This document shows positions 1 through 7,886 of a stretch of DNA of 64,000 nt, piece after piece. The stretch comes from Promicromonospora sp. Populi. Its GTDB lineage: Bacteria > Actinomycetota > Actinomycetes > Actinomycetales > Cellulomonadaceae. Each line of letters begins with the position of its first letter. The first letter of the stretch is position 1. The stretch spans positions 1,178,001-1,242,000 of the forward strand of contig NZ_CP163528.1 of the NCBI RefSeq assembly GCF_041081105.1. The letters run 5' to 3'. The notes beneath the pieces are model-generated. The model saw only the letters and a list, made by a program, of their open reading frames with translations. It searched no databases and was not told where the DNA came from. The position numbers were made by a program, and so were the translations under genes.

Positions 1-390
1 GGTCAGGCCGGCTCGGTCCAGGTGCTCGACGACGACGTCGGCCGACTCTGGGACGGGGCGCAGGTTGTGCCGCAGGGCGGGGACCGCGTGGATGGGGTGA
101 CCCACGCGGGCGAGCGCGATCGCCACGGGTTCCAGGAACTCCCACGTCTCGTAGATGCCGGGCAGGAGCACCACGGGCGCCCGGGTTTCGGGCACCATCT
201 CGCCGAGCGTCGTAGGTGGGCGATCGCCCGGCGTCCCGGGAGCAGTGCCGCTCGCCGCAGCGGGTAGGTCTGCGCGCCGCAAGAGGTGGCGCAGCTGGCG
301 GTCGGCGGCCCAGGCGTAGTCGGCGGCCCAGGCGCTGAGCCGGGCGAGCGTCCCGTCGGGAGAGCGCCGTCGCTGGGTCACCCGATGCAC
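1..390 (-). CDS. alpha/beta hydrolase, N-terminal part only (runs off the window start)
   Basis: The minus strand is open from an in-frame stop at 457-459 down to base 1. It encodes an N-terminal helical stretch followed by a typical hydrolase entry strand (APVVLLPGIYETWEFLEPVA) and IHAVPALRHNLRPVPESADV. The LLPG-x-YETW pattern is that of the oxyanion-hole strand of alpha/beta hydrolases. The nucleophile elbow lies beyond the window, so no catalytic residue can be checked. The start is uncertain: GTG codons at 424-426, 388-390 and 382-384 are all possible and none has a clear ribosome binding site. I chose 390 because the 426 codon would sit against a long hairpin. Substrate unknown. Confidence 0.6.
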   Translation of the reverse strand, partial: MHRVTQRRRSPDGTLARLSAWAADYAWAADRQLRHLLRRADLPAAASGTAPGTPGDRPPTTLGEMVPETRAPVVLLPGIYETWEFLEPVAIALARVGHPIHAVPALRHNLRPVPESADVVVEHLDRAGLT

Positions 391-428
391 GGTAGCGCCG
401 GAGCGGGCAGGAGATCGATATCGCACCA

Positions 429-477
429 GGGGTGTGTTGCGGTCTGTAGAAGTTGTCTACTGACCGCAACACACCCC
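429..477. repeat. 49-nt near-perfect hairpin, possible bidirectional terminator
   Basis: A 16-bp perfect inverted repeat (left arm 429-444, right arm 462-477) encloses a second 5-bp inverted repeat, GTAGA/TCTAC, with an AGTTG loop. The outer and inner stems are separated only by a T/T mismatch. It begins five bases past the stop of the peptidase remnant at 483 and just before the hydrolase gene start. There is no T run on either strand, so it is not a classical intrinsic terminator. It could equally be a REP-like element or a long operator. Confidence 0.6.
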
Positions 478-482
478 GCGCA

Positions 483-992
483 CTACCTGTCTCCCCTCGC
501 CGCGTCAGCGCCCAGGCTCCCCGTGTCAGCGACCGAGGGCAGCGTGAAGGTGGGCCTGCCCGCGGGCAGCTCAGCCGCGTACGCAGCCAGGTAGGTGTCC
601 AGCCACGTCGCGCGATCACCCTCCGTAGGAGCGTCGTCGGCCGGGTCGTCCAGTGGCAGCGCGAGCTGCGCGTCCTTGATCGTGATCTTCTTCTTGGACG
701 GCGTGTCGACCCACGTGCCGGACTGGACGGAGCCGATCTCGACGGCCAGGCTGTGCCCGGCGGCAAGGGTCCAGTCGGTCGATTCCAGGTCGATGGTCAG
801 CTTGCCCCCGCTGACGACAGCGGCCTGCTCGTCGAACGGGACAGCGGTGCCGTCGGGGGCGACGTCGTGCAGCTCGACCAGCACGTTGCCCGTGCCCTTG
901 GCGGTCAGGGAGATCTTCGGGGTGCCGACCACACGCGTGTCCTGACGCACCGGCGCGGACCGCTTGTACAAACCCGCTACGCCCGGGAACAC
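483..992 (-). pseudogene. remnant of a CocE/NonD (S15, X-Pro dipeptidyl-peptidase) hydrolase, C-terminal domain only
   Basis: The 169-codon reading frame resembles the C-terminal beta-sandwich (PepX_C-like) domain of S15-family hydrolases: APVRQDTRVVGTPKISL, then strands ending in a WLDTYLAAYA segment close to the stop. The catalytic alpha/beta domain, which should supply several hundred residues, is absent, because the frame abuts the sdhB stop codon about 40 bases upstream. No ribosome binding site precedes the GTG at 992. The simplest reading is a 5' deletion that removed the catalytic part. A stand-alone beta-sandwich protein is possible but less likely. Family assignment is by pattern only. 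Confidence 0.6.
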
Positions 993-1034
993 GACTGGCT
1001 GTAACCCCCGCCGCGCGCGGGCTGCCTCCCCCGG

Positions 1035-1787
1035 TCAGCCCTTGCGGCGCGCGATGGTTCTGCCCAGCCAGACCAGGGGGTCGTAGCGGCGGTCCGCCAC
1101 GCGCTCCTTCATCGGGATCAGGGCGTTGTCGGTGATGTGGATGCCCTCCGGGCAGACGTCGGTGCAGCACTTCGTGATGTTGCAGCGGCCGAGCCCGTGC
1201 TCCTCCTGCGCCGCGGGCACCCGGTCCGCGACGTCGAGCGGGTGCATCTCCAGCTCGGCAACCCGCATGAGGAAGCGCGGCCCGGCGAACGACTCCTTGT
1301 TCTCCTCGTGGTCGCGCACCACGTGGCACGTGTCCTGGCACAGGAAGCACTCGATGCACTTGCGGAACTCCTGCGAGCGCTCGACGTCGGCCTGCGCCAT
1401 CCGGTACTCGCCCGGCGCCAGCCCGGCCGGCGGCGTGAACGACTGGACCTCACGCGCCTTGGCGTAGTTGAACGACACGTCCGTGACGAGGTCGCGGATC
1501 ACCGGGAACGTGCGCATCGGCGTCACCGTCACCACCTCGTCGCGCTCGAACACGGACATGCGCGTCATGCACAGCAGCCGCGGCTTGCCGTTGATCTCCG
1601 CCGAGCACGACCCGCACTTGCCCGCCTTGCAGTTCCACCGCACCGCGAGGTCCGGGGTCTGCGTAGCCTGCAGGCGGTGCAGGATGTCGAGCACCACCTC
1701 GCCCTCGTTCACCTCGACCTCGTAGTCCGCCAGGTCGCCGCCCACTGCGTCCCCGCGCCAGACGCGGAACCTGCCCGGATAGCTCAT
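1035..1787 (-). CDS. sdhB: succinate dehydrogenase/fumarate reductase iron-sulfur subunit
   Basis: This 250-residue protein carries the three Fe-S clusters that pass electrons from the flavoprotein to the membrane subunit of complex II. The N-terminal ferredoxin domain has C53, C58, C61 and C73 in the [2Fe-2S] pattern. The C-terminal domain has CIECFLCQDTCH (C144, C147, C150, C154) and CNITKCCTDVCPEG (C202-C212) for the other clusters. Its ATG overlaps the sdhA stop in an ATGA, so it is translationally coupled as the last gene of the sdhC-A-B order. The protein acts at the cytoplasmic face of the membrane in the TCA cycle. The fold and motifs make the call secure. Whether the physiological direction is succinate oxidation or fumarate reduction cannot be read from sequence. 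Confidence 0.95.
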   Translation of the reverse strand: MSYPGRFRVWRGDAVGGDLADYEVEVNEGEVVLDILHRLQATQTPDLAVRWNCKAGKCGSCSAEINGKPRLLCMTRMSVFERDEVVTVTPMRTFPVIRDLVTDVSFNYAKAREVQSFTPPAGLAPGEYRMAQADVERSQEFRKCIECFLCQDTCHVVRDHEENKESFAGPRFLMRVAELEMHPLDVADRVPAAQEEHGLGRCNITKCCTDVCPEGIHITDNALIPMKERVADRRYDPLVWLGRTIARRKG

Positions 1788-3838
1788 GCCGGCCCTCCCT
1801 CGGGACGTACGGTCAGCTCAGGATGTGCCGTCAGCTCGGCGGCCGTGTAGTACTTCTCCAGCTCGGACAGCTCGAACAGCGCGAGCAGGTCCGCCCGCAT
1901 CGGCACCCGTTCGGCGGGGTCGACGACGACGCGCGGCACCACCGGATCGCCCTCCGCACCGCCGGTGCGGCTCACCAGGACCCGGTGCCGCCACTCGGCG
2001 TCGAGCACCGGGTGGTCCTCCCGGGTGTGCCCGCCGCGGCTCTCGGTGCGCAGCAGGGCGGAGGACGCCACCGCCTCGCTGACCATCAGCATGTTCCGCA
2101 GGTCCAGCGCCAGGTGCCAGCCCGGGTTGTACTGCCGGTGCCCCTCGACGACGACGGAGCGCAACCGGGCGCGCAGCTCGCCGAGCCGCTCCAGCGCGTC
2201 GCGCATCTCCTGCTCCCGGCGGATGATGCCGACCAGGTCGTTCATCACCTGCTGGAGCTCGGCATGCAGGGTGTACGGGTTCTCGCCGACGCCGGAGCCG
2301 GCCCCGCCGTCGGCCGGCTCGGCCGGCTCGACCGGCTCGACCGGCTCGAACGGCGCCAGCGCCATCTGCGCCGCCGCGTCGACGTCGTCCTCCCGGAGCA
2401 CGGGACGCTGCGCGAGCCCGGAGACGTAGTCCGCCGCGCCGAGCCCGGCGCGGCGGCCGAACACCAGCAGGTCCGACAGGGAGTTGCCGCCCAGGCGGTT
2501 CGAGCCGTGCATCCCGCCGGAGCACTCCCCCGCCGCGAACAGGCCCGGCACGTTGGACTGCCCGGAGTCCGGGTCGACGCCGATCCCGCCCATCACGTAG
2601 TGGCACGTGGGGCCGACCTCCATTGGCTCGGCGGTGATGTCGACGTCGGCCAGCTCCTTGAACTGGTGGTACATCGACGGCAGGCGCCGCCGGATCTCGT
2701 CGGCGGGCAGGCGGCTCGCGATGTCGAGGAACACACCCCCGTGCGGCGAGCCCCGCCCCTCCTTGACCTCCGTGTTGATGGCCCGGGCCACCTCGTCGCG
2801 CGGCAGCAGGTCGGGGGTGCGGCGGTTGGCGTCCTGGTCCTGGTACCAGCGGTCGGCCTCGTCCTCGGACTCGGCGTACTGCCCCTTGAACACGGCCGGG
2901 ACGTAGTCGAACATGAAGCGCTTGTCGTCCGAGTTCTTGAGCACACCGCCGTCGCCGCGCACACCCTCGGTCACGAGGATGCCCTTGACGCTGGGCGGCC
3001 AGACCATGCCGGTCGGGTGGAACTGGACAAACTCCATGTCGATCAGGTCGGCGCCCGCGCGCATCGCGAGCGCGTGCCCGTCGCCCGTGTACTCCCACGA
3101 GTTGGATGTCACCTTGAACGACTTGCCGATCCCGCCGGTGGCCAGCACGACGGCGGGGGCGGAGAACACCACGAAGCCGCCCGACTCCCGCCAGTACCCG
3201 AACGCCCCGGCGATCGCGCCGCCGTCGCCGGTGCCGGTGCCCGTGCCCGTGCCCGTGCCCGGATCCTTCAGCAGCTCGGTGACCGTGCACTCCGCGAACA
3301 CCCGCAGCCGCGCCTCGTAGTCGCCCGTGGCCGCAAAGTCCTCCTGCTGCAGCGCCACGATGCGCTGCTGCATGGTGCGGATCAGCTCCAGCCCGGTGCG
3401 GTCGCCCACGTGCGCGAGCCGCGGATAGGTGTGGCCGCCGAAGTTGCGCTGGCTGATCCGCCCGTCCGGGGTGCGGTCGAACAGCGCGCCGTACGTCTCC
3501 AGCTCCCACACCCGGTCGGGCGCCTCCTTGGCGTGCAGCTCCGCCATCCGCCAGTTGTTCAGGAACTTGCCGCCACGCATGGTGTCGCGGAAGTGCACCT
3601 GCCAGGAGTCGTTGTCGTTCACGTTGCCCATGGCCGCGGCGCACCCGCCCTCGGCCATCACCGTGTGCGCCTTGCCGAACAGCGACTTGCAGACGATCGC
3701 GGTGCGCAGGCCACGCTCGCGCGCCTCGATCGCCGCGCGCAGCCCGGCACCGCCGGCGCCGATGACGAGGACGTCGTACTCGTGCCTTTCGAACTGCTGG
3801 TGCCTTTCGAACTGCTGGTGCCGTTCGATCTCGCTCAA
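1784..3838 (-). CDS. sdhA: succinate dehydrogenase/fumarate reductase flavoprotein subunit
   Basis: The 684-residue catalytic subunit oxidises succinate to fumarate with covalently bound FAD. Visible features are the dinucleotide-binding VIGAGGAGLRAAIEARERG near residues 25-43, the FAD-attachment region KAHTVMAEGGCAAAMGN, an active-site stretch (VQFHPTG) and a C-terminal helical domain. Two oddities are seen. The N-terminus is a tandem ERHQQF duplication (18-bp unit), and an in-frame 6-bp repeat encodes a run of alternating Thr-Gly around residues 193-203. A further EPVEPVEP stretch lies near residue 500. These add length relative to usual family members but do not touch catalytic motifs. The stop overlaps the sdhB start. 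Start ATG at 3838; an internal start that skips the duplicated residues cannot be excluded. Confidence 0.95.
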   Translation of the reverse strand: MSEIERHQQFERHQQFERHEYDVLVIGAGGAGLRAAIEARERGLRTAIVCKSLFGKAHTVMAEGGCAAAMGNVNDNDSWQVHFRDTMRGGKFLNNWRMAELHAKEAPDRVWELETYGALFDRTPDGRISQRNFGGHTYPRLAHVGDRTGLELIRTMQQRIVALQQEDFAATGDYEARLRVFAECTVTELLKDPGTGTGTGTGTGDGGAIAGAFGYWRESGGFVVFSAPAVVLATGGIGKSFKVTSNSWEYTGDGHALAMRAGADLIDMEFVQFHPTGMVWPPSVKGILVTEGVRGDGGVLKNSDDKRFMFDYVPAVFKGQYAESEDEADRWYQDQDANRRTPDLLPRDEVARAINTEVKEGRGSPHGGVFLDIASRLPADEIRRRLPSMYHQFKELADVDITAEPMEVGPTCHYVMGGIGVDPDSGQSNVPGLFAAGECSGGMHGSNRLGGNSLSDLLVFGRRAGLGAADYVSGLAQRPVLREDDVDAAAQMALAPFEPVEPVEPAEPADGGAGSGVGENPYTLHAELQQVMNDLVGIIRREQEMRDALERLGELRARLRSVVVEGHRQYNPGWHLALDLRNMLMVSEAVASSALLRTESRGGHTREDHPVLDAEWRHRVLVSRTGGAEGDPVVPRVVVDPAERVPMRADLLALFELSELEKYYTAAELTAHPELTVRPEGGPA
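3231..3260. repeat. 6-bp tandem repeat inside sdhA
   Basis: Five consecutive GTGCCC/GTGCCG units lie in the sdhA frame and encode alternating Thr and Gly on the minus strand. Because the unit is two codons long, gain or loss of copies changes length without a frameshift. Confidence 0.85.
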
Positions 3839-3860
3839 GTGCGGGCTCCCTCGTGGGTGG

Positions 3861-4685
3861 TCATCCGATGAGTCGCAGGTCCGTGATCGCGCCGCGCGCC
3901 ACGAGCATCACGTACAGGTCGGTCAGGATGAGCGTGGCGAGCGTGATCCACGCGAACATCGAGTGCCGCGTGTTGAGCGCCGAGACCTTGGTCCACAACC
4001 AGTACCGCACCGGGTGCTTCGAGAAGTGCGTGAGCCGGCCGCCCATGATGTGCCGGCACGAGTGGCACGACGCCGTGTAGCACCACAGGAGCGCGACGTT
4101 CACCAGCAGCACGAGGTTGCCCACGCCGACCACGAATCCGTCGGTGGGATGCCGGAACGCGACTATCGCGTCGTAGGTGTTGATCAGCGAGATGAGCACC
4201 GCGAGGTAGAAGAAGTAGCGGTGGGCGTTCTGCAGGATCAGCGGGAAGCGCGTCTCACCGGTCTGCCGCGCGTGCGGCTCCGGCACGGCGCACGCCACGG
4301 GCGCGAGCACGAACGAGCGGTAGTACGCCTTGCGGTAGTAGTAGCAGGTGAGCCGGAACAGCAGCAGGAACGGCAGGGTGAGCGCCGCGTACGGGAGGAG
4401 CGGGTGGTCGGGCAGGAACATCCCGAAGTGCGACGAGCCCGGCTCCGACGCGCACCCGAGGGACACGCAGGGTGAGTAGAACGGCGTCAGGTACCGCTCG
4501 TCCGCGAAGAAGTACTGCTGCTGGAACGCCCGGACCGTGGCGTAGACGATGAAGGTCAGCAGGCCGAGGGTCGTCGCCGTCGGCGGCAGCCACCACCGGT
4601 CCGACCGCAGCGTTCGCGCCTCGATCGTGGCACGCCCCGGGCTGTCGACGCCGCGTGCGCCGACCCCTCGTGCGGTGGTCGTCAC
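3861..4685 (-). CDS. sdhC: succinate dehydrogenase membrane-anchor subunit (actinobacterial Sdh1 type)
   Basis: The 274-residue protein has about five hydrophobic segments (around residues 37-55, 98-115, 150-170, 185-205 and 240-262) and histidines suitable for haem or quinone sites, for example in NAHRYFF and SCHSCRHIMGG. It lies 22 bp upstream of sdhA in the same direction, so it is the membrane anchor of the complex. Its length, near 270 residues as one polypeptide, matches the Sdh1-type anchor known from mycobacteria (the Rv0247c-Rv0249c operon) rather than the short SdhC plus SdhD pair. The name is by context and topology; haem content is not provable from sequence. Confidence 0.85.
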   Translation of the reverse strand: MTTTARGVGARGVDSPGRATIEARTLRSDRWWLPPTATTLGLLTFIVYATVRAFQQQYFFADERYLTPFYSPCVSLGCASEPGSSHFGMFLPDHPLLPYAALTLPFLLLFRLTCYYYRKAYYRSFVLAPVACAVPEPHARQTGETRFPLILQNAHRYFFYLAVLISLINTYDAIVAFRHPTDGFVVGVGNLVLLVNVALLWCYTASCHSCRHIMGGRLTHFSKHPVRYWLWTKVSALNTRHSMFAWITLATLILTDLYVMLVARGAITDLRLIG

Positions 4686-4975
4686 GACCGGTCGCCGTGG
4701 TAGCCGCCGAGTCCTTCGTCGTCGGCATCACTGAACATCGTCTGGTCGTGCGGGGTATCCGGGACGATCACATGGTCCGGCAGGTAGCCGGGTGTGGCCG
4801 CCGGGCGGAGGGGCTGCGCCGTGGCGAGCTCGCCGGCGTCGATCTCCAGCCGTTCGAGGTCGTTCACGAGCCGGCGTACCTCGGGGGCGTCGCCGAACGC
4901 GTTGCGGACCTCGGCGACGCTGGTGCGCAGCTGCTCGATCGAGCGGCGCAGCGTCGCGAACTCGGTGGTCGTCAT
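4682..4975 (-). CDS. small conserved protein of the sdh operon (Rv0250c-like)
   Basis: This 97-residue acidic protein overlaps sdhC by 4 bp and heads the operon. The ATG at 4973-4975 is preceded by AGGAGGGG at ideal spacing, so the longer upstream start is rejected. Residues 1-55 are predicted helical (LRRSIEQLRTSVAEVRNAF), and the C-terminus reads IVPDTPHDQTMFSDADDEGLGG. From memory, the small gene next to the mycobacterial Sdh1 operon has a similar size and a similar PDT-x-D ... DDEGxGG tail. The function is unknown; an assembly or regulatory role in complex II is inference only. Confidence 0.7.
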   Translation of the reverse strand: MTTTEFATLRRSIEQLRTSVAEVRNAFGDAPEVRRLVNDLERLEIDAGELATAQPLRPAATPGYLPDHVIVPDTPHDQTMFSDADDEGLGGYHGDRS

Positions 4976-5122
4976 CGAACCCCTCCTAGGCGACGCGCCC
5001 CACCCCGTCGTGAGGTGCGTCACACCAGACTCTGCCGTGAACGCACAGGTTAAGCAAGGGCAGTGTTAGGCAAGCCACTGCTATGCGTGCGCGCTGGTGG
5101 CACGGGCGCCGCGCGCACCGGC

Positions 5123-6130
5123 TCACGGCACGAACGCGGCCACGTCCACCGGCTCGGTCAGCACACCGTTGGCCAGCGCCATGTCTGCGAGCGCCTGCAG
5201 GGCATCGGCGTCGACGTCGGCGCGGAAGTCCTCCAGCACCACGCTCTCGGCCAGCGCGGGCTCCATCTCCAGGAAGTCGGCGAGGGTGGCACGCAGCTCG
5301 TCGTCGTGCGCCTCGGCGTAGGCGGTCACCTCGTCGACGGCGGCGGCGAACGCCGCGACCAGCTCCGGGTCCTGCTCGGACCCGGTCACCACGACCATCG
5401 TGGGCACACCCGGCATCGTCTCCTGGTAGTTCGCGCTGATCTGGACGTTGCCGGACTCGGCGAGCACGGTCTGGAAGGGTTCCGGCACCCAGGCGGCGTC
5501 GATGTCGCCCCGGTCGAGGGCCGCCGGCATGTCGGGGAAGCCCAGCTCGACGAAGTTGATGGTGGCGGGGTCGCCGCCGTCGGCCTCGACCACCTCGCGG
5601 ATCGACACCTCGCCCATGGTCCGCAGCGTGTTCACCGCCACGACCTTGCCCGCCAGGTCTCCGGCCGACTCGATGCCGGAGTCCGGTGCGGCCCAGACGC
5701 TGTTGACGTCCTCGCCCTCGGTCTTGGAGCTCGAGTAGCCGGTGACCATCCGCACCGGTACGCCCTGCTCCTGGGCGACCATGATGGTCAGCGGGTTGGA
5801 GATGGCGAACTGGGTCTCCCCCGCCACCACTGCCGGCAGCAGCTCGGCGCCGCCCTTGCCGGTGCTGAGCTCCACGTCGAACCCGTGCTCGGCGAAGATC
5901 CCCTGGTCGACGCCGAGCTGCAGGGCCGCGCTCGGGACGATCGGCAGCACACCCATCGTGATGGGCACCGCCTCGCCGTCGGCGGGGGCGCCGGCACCCG
6001 CGGGCGCACCGCCGGCGCAGCCGGCAAGTACCGCTGCGGCGGCGGTCAGGGCGATCGCCTTGACCCTGGTCCGTCCGGCAGCCCGTGCCGTGGCCCGTCG
6101 TGCGGGTAGCACCCACGTCGTTGTGAGCAT
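5123..6130 (-). CDS. ABC-type substrate-binding lipoprotein, NMT1/SsuA/ThiY family
   Basis: The 335-residue protein has a basic N-terminus, a hydrophobic segment and a lipobox (VLAGC) near residue 42, so it should be a membrane-anchored extracytoplasmic lipoprotein. The mature part follows the NMT1 pattern: a first strand ending VLPIVPSAALQLGVDQGIFAEHG, then GGAELLPAVVAGETQFAIS and a hinge region. Family members bind aromatic or heterocyclic acids, sulfonates or pyrimidines. No permease or ATPase gene is adjacent, so it is an orphan receptor here. It follows the MarR gene in the same direction with a 53-bp gap and is probably co-transcribed. Its place next to the divergent catabolic operon suggests it captures that pathway's substrate (inference). 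Confidence 0.88.
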   Translation of the reverse strand: MLTTTWVLPARRATARAAGRTRVKAIALTAAAAVLAGCAGGAPAGAGAPADGEAVPITMGVLPIVPSAALQLGVDQGIFAEHGFDVELSTGKGGAELLPAVVAGETQFAISNPLTIMVAQEQGVPVRMVTGYSSSKTEGEDVNSVWAAPDSGIESAGDLAGKVVAVNTLRTMGEVSIREVVEADGGDPATINFVELGFPDMPAALDRGDIDAAWVPEPFQTVLAESGNVQISANYQETMPGVPTMVVVTGSEQDPELVAAFAAAVDEVTAYAEAHDDELRATLADFLEMEPALAESVVLEDFRADVDADALQALADMALANGVLTEPVDVAAFVP

Positions 6131-6183
6131 GTCCGTCTCCTTCGGTCGGGGGTGGCGCCCGCGCCACCCGGTGTTGGTGCAGG

Positions 6184-6636
6184 TCACTCCCGTGTGCCGG
6201 CCCCCACCTGGGCGGGTCGGACGATGCGGTGCAGCAGGTTGTGCAGGGTGGTGCGCTCGGCCGGGTCGAGATCGGCGAGCAGGTCGTCGAGGGAGTCCTC
6301 GATACGCAGTCGGCCGACGGCGTAGGCCTCCAGCCCGGCAGCCGTCGCGGCGACTGCATAACGACGGCGGTCCGCCGGGTCCCGCCGTCGTTCGACGAGG
6401 CCCTTGTCCTGGAGCCCGTCCACGAGCGCCACGATCTGGCTCGGGTCGAGCCGTAGCTGCCCGGCGAGGTCGCGCTGGCTGGGTCCGTCGCCCAGGATCG
6501 CCTGCTCCAGCACGGAGTACGCCCGTGCGTCCAGAGCAGCCACGACGCCTGGCGCCGCACGCAGCGCGTGGTTGGCCGCCGAGGTGCCGCGAGCGGCGGC
6601 GACGGCGAGCAGCAAGCCGATGTTCTCCCGATCCAT
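6184..6636 (-). CDS. MarR-family transcriptional regulator
   Basis: A 150-residue winged-helix protein. The HTH region is QRDLAGQLRLDPSQIVALVDGLQDKGLV (residues about 53-80), followed by the wing ERRRDPADRRRYAV, whose D-R-R-x(3-4)-V pattern is the MarR signature. C-terminal helices form the dimer interface. MarR proteins usually repress a divergent operon and are released by phenolic or CoA-thioester ligands. This gene is divergent from the SDR-amidohydrolase-ligase-hydratase operon, and the gap holds a small palindrome (6669-6679) that could be its operator. Ligand unknown. Confidence 0.9.
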   Translation of the reverse strand: MDRENIGLLLAVAAARGTSAANHALRAAPGVVAALDARAYSVLEQAILGDGPSQRDLAGQLRLDPSQIVALVDGLQDKGLVERRRDPADRRRYAVAATAAGLEAYAVGRLRIEDSLDDLLADLDPAERTTLHNLLHRIVRPAQVGAGTRE

Positions 6637-6668
6637 GGCGGCAGCCTACGCCGATTTCGGTGTAGAAC

Positions 6669-6679
6669 TCAATCATTGA
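6669..6679. promoter_or_regulatory. candidate MarR operator
   Basis: An 11-bp palindrome, TCAAT-C-ATTGA, is AT-rich against a GC-rich background and lies midway in the divergent MarR/SDR intergenic region. ATTGA-type half sites are common for MarR dimers. No footprint evidence; assignment is by position and symmetry. Confidence 0.45.
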
Positions 6680-6764
6680 CTTTCTCAACGGTTGCTGCCC
6701 ACACTGGCCCCACAACGGGCGATGTCGCCGCAGACACGTCACTGTCGACACCAGGAGGATCGCC

Positions 6765-7886
6765 ATGCCCCTGCCCCTGTCCCATCCCCTGTCGCTGGAC
6801 GGCAAGGTCGCGGTCGTCACCGGGAGCGGCCGCGGGCTCGGGCTCGCGTACGCCTGCGAGCTCGCCCGGCGCGGCGCGTCCATCGTCGTGAACGACGTCG
6901 ACAAGGAGCTCGCCGACCAGGCCGTCGCGACGGTGCTGGCCGCCGCGAGCGAGGCGGGCTGGGATCTAGGCACGGAGACGAGCGAGCCGGCGGGCGCCCC
7001 CCGCGCCGTCGCCGTCGTCGCCCCTGTCGGCCCCACCGCTACGGCGCAGGAGCTTGTGCGTACCGCCGTCGAGACGTTCGGGCGCCTCGACATACTGGTC
7101 ACCAACGCCGGCGTCCTGCGGGACGCGGTGCTCTGGAAGATGTCCGACGACGACTTCGACACCGTGGTCGACGTGCACCTGCGCGGCACGTTCACCTGCG
7201 TTCGCGAGGCCGCCATCCGGTTCCGGGAGCAGGGCGACGGTGGCCGCATCATCTGCATCGGCTCCCCCACCGGCCAGCGCGGCAACTTCGGCCAGACCAG
7301 CTACGCGGCGGTCAAGGCCGGCATCGTCGGGATGGTCCGCACGTGGGCCATGGAGCTGGCCCGCGCAAAGGTGACCGTGAACGCCGTCGTCCCGGTGGCC
7401 GCCACGGCCATGACGGACAGCGTCCCGCTCTTCAAGCAGCTCGCCGACGCCGCGGCCGGCGGCGCGGAGACCAGCGGCGCGGAGGCGCAGGGTGCGGAGG
7501 ATCGCGGTGCGGACCTGCGCTCGTACGCCCGCCGCACCCTGGGCTTCGGCACGCCCGACGACGCGGCGGGCATCGTGGCCTACCTGGCCTCCGACGCCGC
7601 GGCGGACGTCACCGGGCAGGCGATCGGCGTCGGCGGGGACCGGCTGGCGCTGTGGACGCACCCGACCGAGGCGGCCGTGGCGTTCACCGACGGCGGGTGG
7701 TCCGCCGATGCTCTGGCGGAGGGGTTCGGCGCGGTCTTCGGCGGGGTGCTGCAGACCGTCGGGCAGGAGCTCCCGGCCCCGCCCGAGCACAGCGCGCCGC
7801 AGGCGGACAGCACACCGGCGGCGGACACGGCGGAGCGCCAGCCGGCGCGCACACCGGAGCACGGCGCCGAGAGCCGCGCGTCATGA
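6765..7886 (+). CDS. short-chain dehydrogenase/reductase (SDR), first gene of a catabolic operon
   Basis: This 373-residue NAD(P)-dependent oxidoreductase starts at an ATG with AGGAGG eight bases upstream. The Rossmann motif is VVTGSGRGLGLA (residues 18-29), NAG appears in LVTNAGVL, and the catalytic Tyr-Lys pair is in TSYAAVKAGIVG. The layout resembles the dehydrogenase domain of type-2 multifunctional beta-oxidation enzymes. After the SDR core there is an unusual Ala/Pro/Glu-rich tail of about 40 residues with no recognisable domain, and an insertion (AAGGAETSGAEAQGAEDRGA) where other SDRs have the substrate-binding loop. It overlaps the next gene by 4 bp. Probably oxidises a hydroxyacyl or cyclic alcohol intermediate; substrate unknown. 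Confidence 0.9.
   Translation: MPLPLSHPLSLDGKVAVVTGSGRGLGLAYACELARRGASIVVNDVDKELADQAVATVLAAASEAGWDLGTETSEPAGAPRAVAVVAPVGPTATAQELVRTAVETFGRLDILVTNAGVLRDAVLWKMSDDDFDTVVDVHLRGTFTCVREAAIRFREQGDGGRIICIGSPTGQRGNFGQTSYAAVKAGIVGMVRTWAMELARAKVTVNAVVPVAATAMTDSVPLFKQLADAAAGGAETSGAEAQGAEDRGADLRSYARRTLGFGTPDDAAGIVAYLASDAAADVTGQAIGVGGDRLALWTHPTEAAVAFTDGGWSADALAEGFGAVFGGVLQTVGQELPAPPEHSAPQADSTPAADTAERQPARTPEHGAESRAS

Noticed and set aside
1823..3871. 682-codon open frame on the plus strand opposite sdhA
   Set aside because: It is a GC-rich antisense shadow with Arg/Ala/His/Val-biased composition. The minus strand has all SdhA motifs.
5066..5076. TTAGGCAAGCC, resembling one half of an IdeR box, upstream of the sdh operon
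   Set aside because: The second half does not match, so it is too weak to call beside the clear box at 12411.
6131..6183. TPP-type riboswitch before the NMT1/THI5-like lipoprotein gene
   Set aside because: The gap is only 53 bp and shows none of the conserved TPP-element sequence.
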